A stretch of DNA of 6,148 nucleotides from the NCBI GenBank assembly GCA_009391605.1, contig VFGQ01000026.1, forward strand, positions 1 through 6,148, written 5' to 3'. Each line of letters begins with the position of its first letter. Within the stretch, counting starts at the first letter, position 1. Shown one piece after another: positions 5,169-6,148 of the stretch. Made by a program: the position numbers and the translations under genes. The notes beneath the pieces were generated by a model, which saw only the letters and a program-made list of their open reading frames with translations, was not told where the DNA came from and did not search any database. Origin of the DNA: SAR202 cluster bacterium (lineage in GTDB: Bacteria > Chloroflexota > Dehalococcoidia > SAR202 > GCA-002694895).

Positions 5169-6148
5169 TTAGATAGAATCTATAATATAATTTCCAATCG
5201 ATCTGTTTTCAATAAAATAATCAGGGTTTTTAGTAGTGTTTATTCCTATCAAAGGTATTTTTGTTTCATATGTTGAGGCATGGGATCTTAAATCATTTGG
5301 AATTAACGAAATATCAGAATTTCCAAACACAACTTCTTTTTGTCCTAATACCATCAAATCCCCTATTGCACTAGAGTTTAGATTAAATTTTTGTGATGCT
5401 TCTGATTTAGTTAAAACATCTTCGATACCATCAATACTTTTTAGTATTTTTTTAGCTTCATTAAGATCAGTCAGATCATTCATATAGATGTAAATAGATC
5501 CTCCTAGATTAGAATGATGAATTTCATGCTTATCTTTAATAATCGGTATTGCTATTGAATGTACATTATATTTATTCAGTTCATTTTCTATATTAATTAA
5601 TTTAGTTTTATCAGACATCCCATGGTCAGCAGTGATAAATATTTGATAGCCTGGATTTTTATTTATTAATTCACAAATTGAGTTATCGATCAATTTCAAA
5701 TGTTCTAATGATTCCGTACTTTCGGGTTTAAATTTATGCATAGGATAATCTGTTAATGAAATATATGCAAAATCAGGGGATTTTTCATATATAAGTGTTG
5801 ATGCTGTAGATATAGTCCAAGAATTTGCATTTAATGTATATATACTCGGCGCCTCGCCAAATCTTTTTATTAAAAATTCATCAGGATTTTCTGTAGAATA
5901 GCTCAAATTGTTTTTTAAATTATTGTTTATTAATAGTGTTTTTAATTTGTTTTTTGAAGTGGCTAATATACTTGTTAGATTTTTCTCATTGCAAATATCA
6001 AAAATTGTTTTTGATATAACAAATTTGTTATCTTCTACATATGTGCCCTGATTTGTAGTTTTGGAATATTTATAGTTTGAGCAAATTCCATGTTTTGATG
6101 GATAAACACCAGAAATAATTGATAAATTATTAACATTTGTTACTGAAG
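5169..6148 (-). CDS. phnA: Phosphonoacetate hydrolase (PhnA-like), 5' end cut by window edge
   Basis: Alkaline-phosphatase / nucleotide-pyrophosphatase superfamily enzyme resembling phosphonoacetate hydrolase, which cleaves the C-P bond of phosphonoacetate to acetate and phosphate with two zinc ions. A TTG near 5906 would give only 245 residues, but the frame has no stop between there and the right edge, giving 325 visible residues. Numbering those from codon 6146-6144: the nucleophile motif SVTNVNNLSI (1-10, T3), PSKHGI (16-21), TSKNKLK (63-69) resembling the family's TAKDKLR substrate-binding Lys-x-Lys, zinc ligands D133 and H137 in DYPMHK, D174-H175 in TADHGM, IGDLMVLGQKEVVFG (261-275), and RSHASTYE (287-294) with the last His ligand. 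Only the first metal-binding Asp and about 60 N-terminal residues are missing. No damage is seen. First visible gene of a probable operon with the aminotransferase. A related phosphodiesterase is the main alternative. Confidence 0.82.
   Translation of the reverse strand, partial: SVTNVNNLSIISGVYPSKHGICSNYKYSKTTNQGTYVEDNKFVISKTIFDICNEKNLTSILATSKNKLKTLLINNNLKNNLSYSTENPDEFLIKRFGEAPSIYTLNANSWTISTASTLIYEKSPDFAYISLTDYPMHKFKPESTESLEHLKLIDNSICELINKNPGYQIFITADHGMSDKTKLINIENELNKYNVHSIAIPIIKDKHEIHHSNLGGSIYIYMNDLTDLNEAKKILKSIDGIEDVLTKSEASQKFNLNSSAIGDLMVLGQKEVVFGNSDISLIPNDLRSHASTYETKIPLIGINTTKNPDYFIENRSIGNYIIDSI

Noticed and set aside
5236..5487. Plus-strand open frame of 83 codons inside the PhnA-like gene
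   Set aside because: Antisense shadow across conserved PhnA motifs, with no independent support.
5169..5906. A 245-residue protein starting at the TTG codon near 5906, suggesting a truncated hydrolase
   Set aside because: The frame is open upstream to the window edge and the extra codons carry essential family motifs, so the TTG is an internal Leu codon.

Overview
This is a strongly A+T-rich, tightly packed window with six protein-coding genes and almost no non-coding DNA. The proteins are rich in Lys, Asn and Ile. Shine-Dalgarno-like sequences precede several starts (CAGGA, GGTGA, AAGGGA), and the gene families are typical of bacteria. This suggests a free-living bacterium with a small, streamlined, low-GC genome, such as a marine lineage. 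The mix of an MshA/SPS-like GT4 glycosyltransferase, an N-acyl-D-amino-acid deacylase and a GSA-aminomutase-like transaminase would fit a low-GC Chloroflexota (SAR202-like) genome. No marker gene is present, so that placement is a guess. I see no rRNA, tRNA, CRISPR array, insertion sequence or phage gene.

Layout, left to right: (1) 1-944, + strand: a GT4 glycosyltransferase cut by the left edge. (2) 924-2120, - strand: a cupin gene followed 18 bp later by a GNAT acetyltransferase gene, probably one operon. The 3' end of the GNAT gene overlaps the 3' end of the glycosyltransferase gene by 21 bp. (3) 2121-2208: an 88-bp A/T-only-like divergent promoter region with three copies of a 9-bp repeat. 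(4) 2209-3801, + strand: a complete D-aminoacylase-family amidohydrolase in which the usual metal-binding Cys appears to be Asp. (5) 3798-6148, - strand: a phosphonoacetate hydrolase (PhnA-like) gene cut by the right edge, followed 18 bp downstream by a class III aminotransferase. The stop codons of the aminotransferase and the amidohydrolase interlock in a shared TTAA.

The most interesting unit is the last one. The PhnA-like reading frame does not begin at the TTG near 5906. It stays open to the window edge, and the extra 80 codons carry the nucleophile Thr motif and the Lys-x-Lys motif expected of phosphonoacetate hydrolases. It is paired with a class III aminotransferase, not the class V enzyme PhnW of the textbook aminoethylphosphonate pathway. 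This suggests a variant route for breaking down a natural aminophosphonate to acetate and phosphate. The role of the aminotransferase is inferred from its position only.

The amidohydrolase, cupin and GNAT genes sit beside this unit but face other ways, and nothing in the sequence ties them to phosphonate use.
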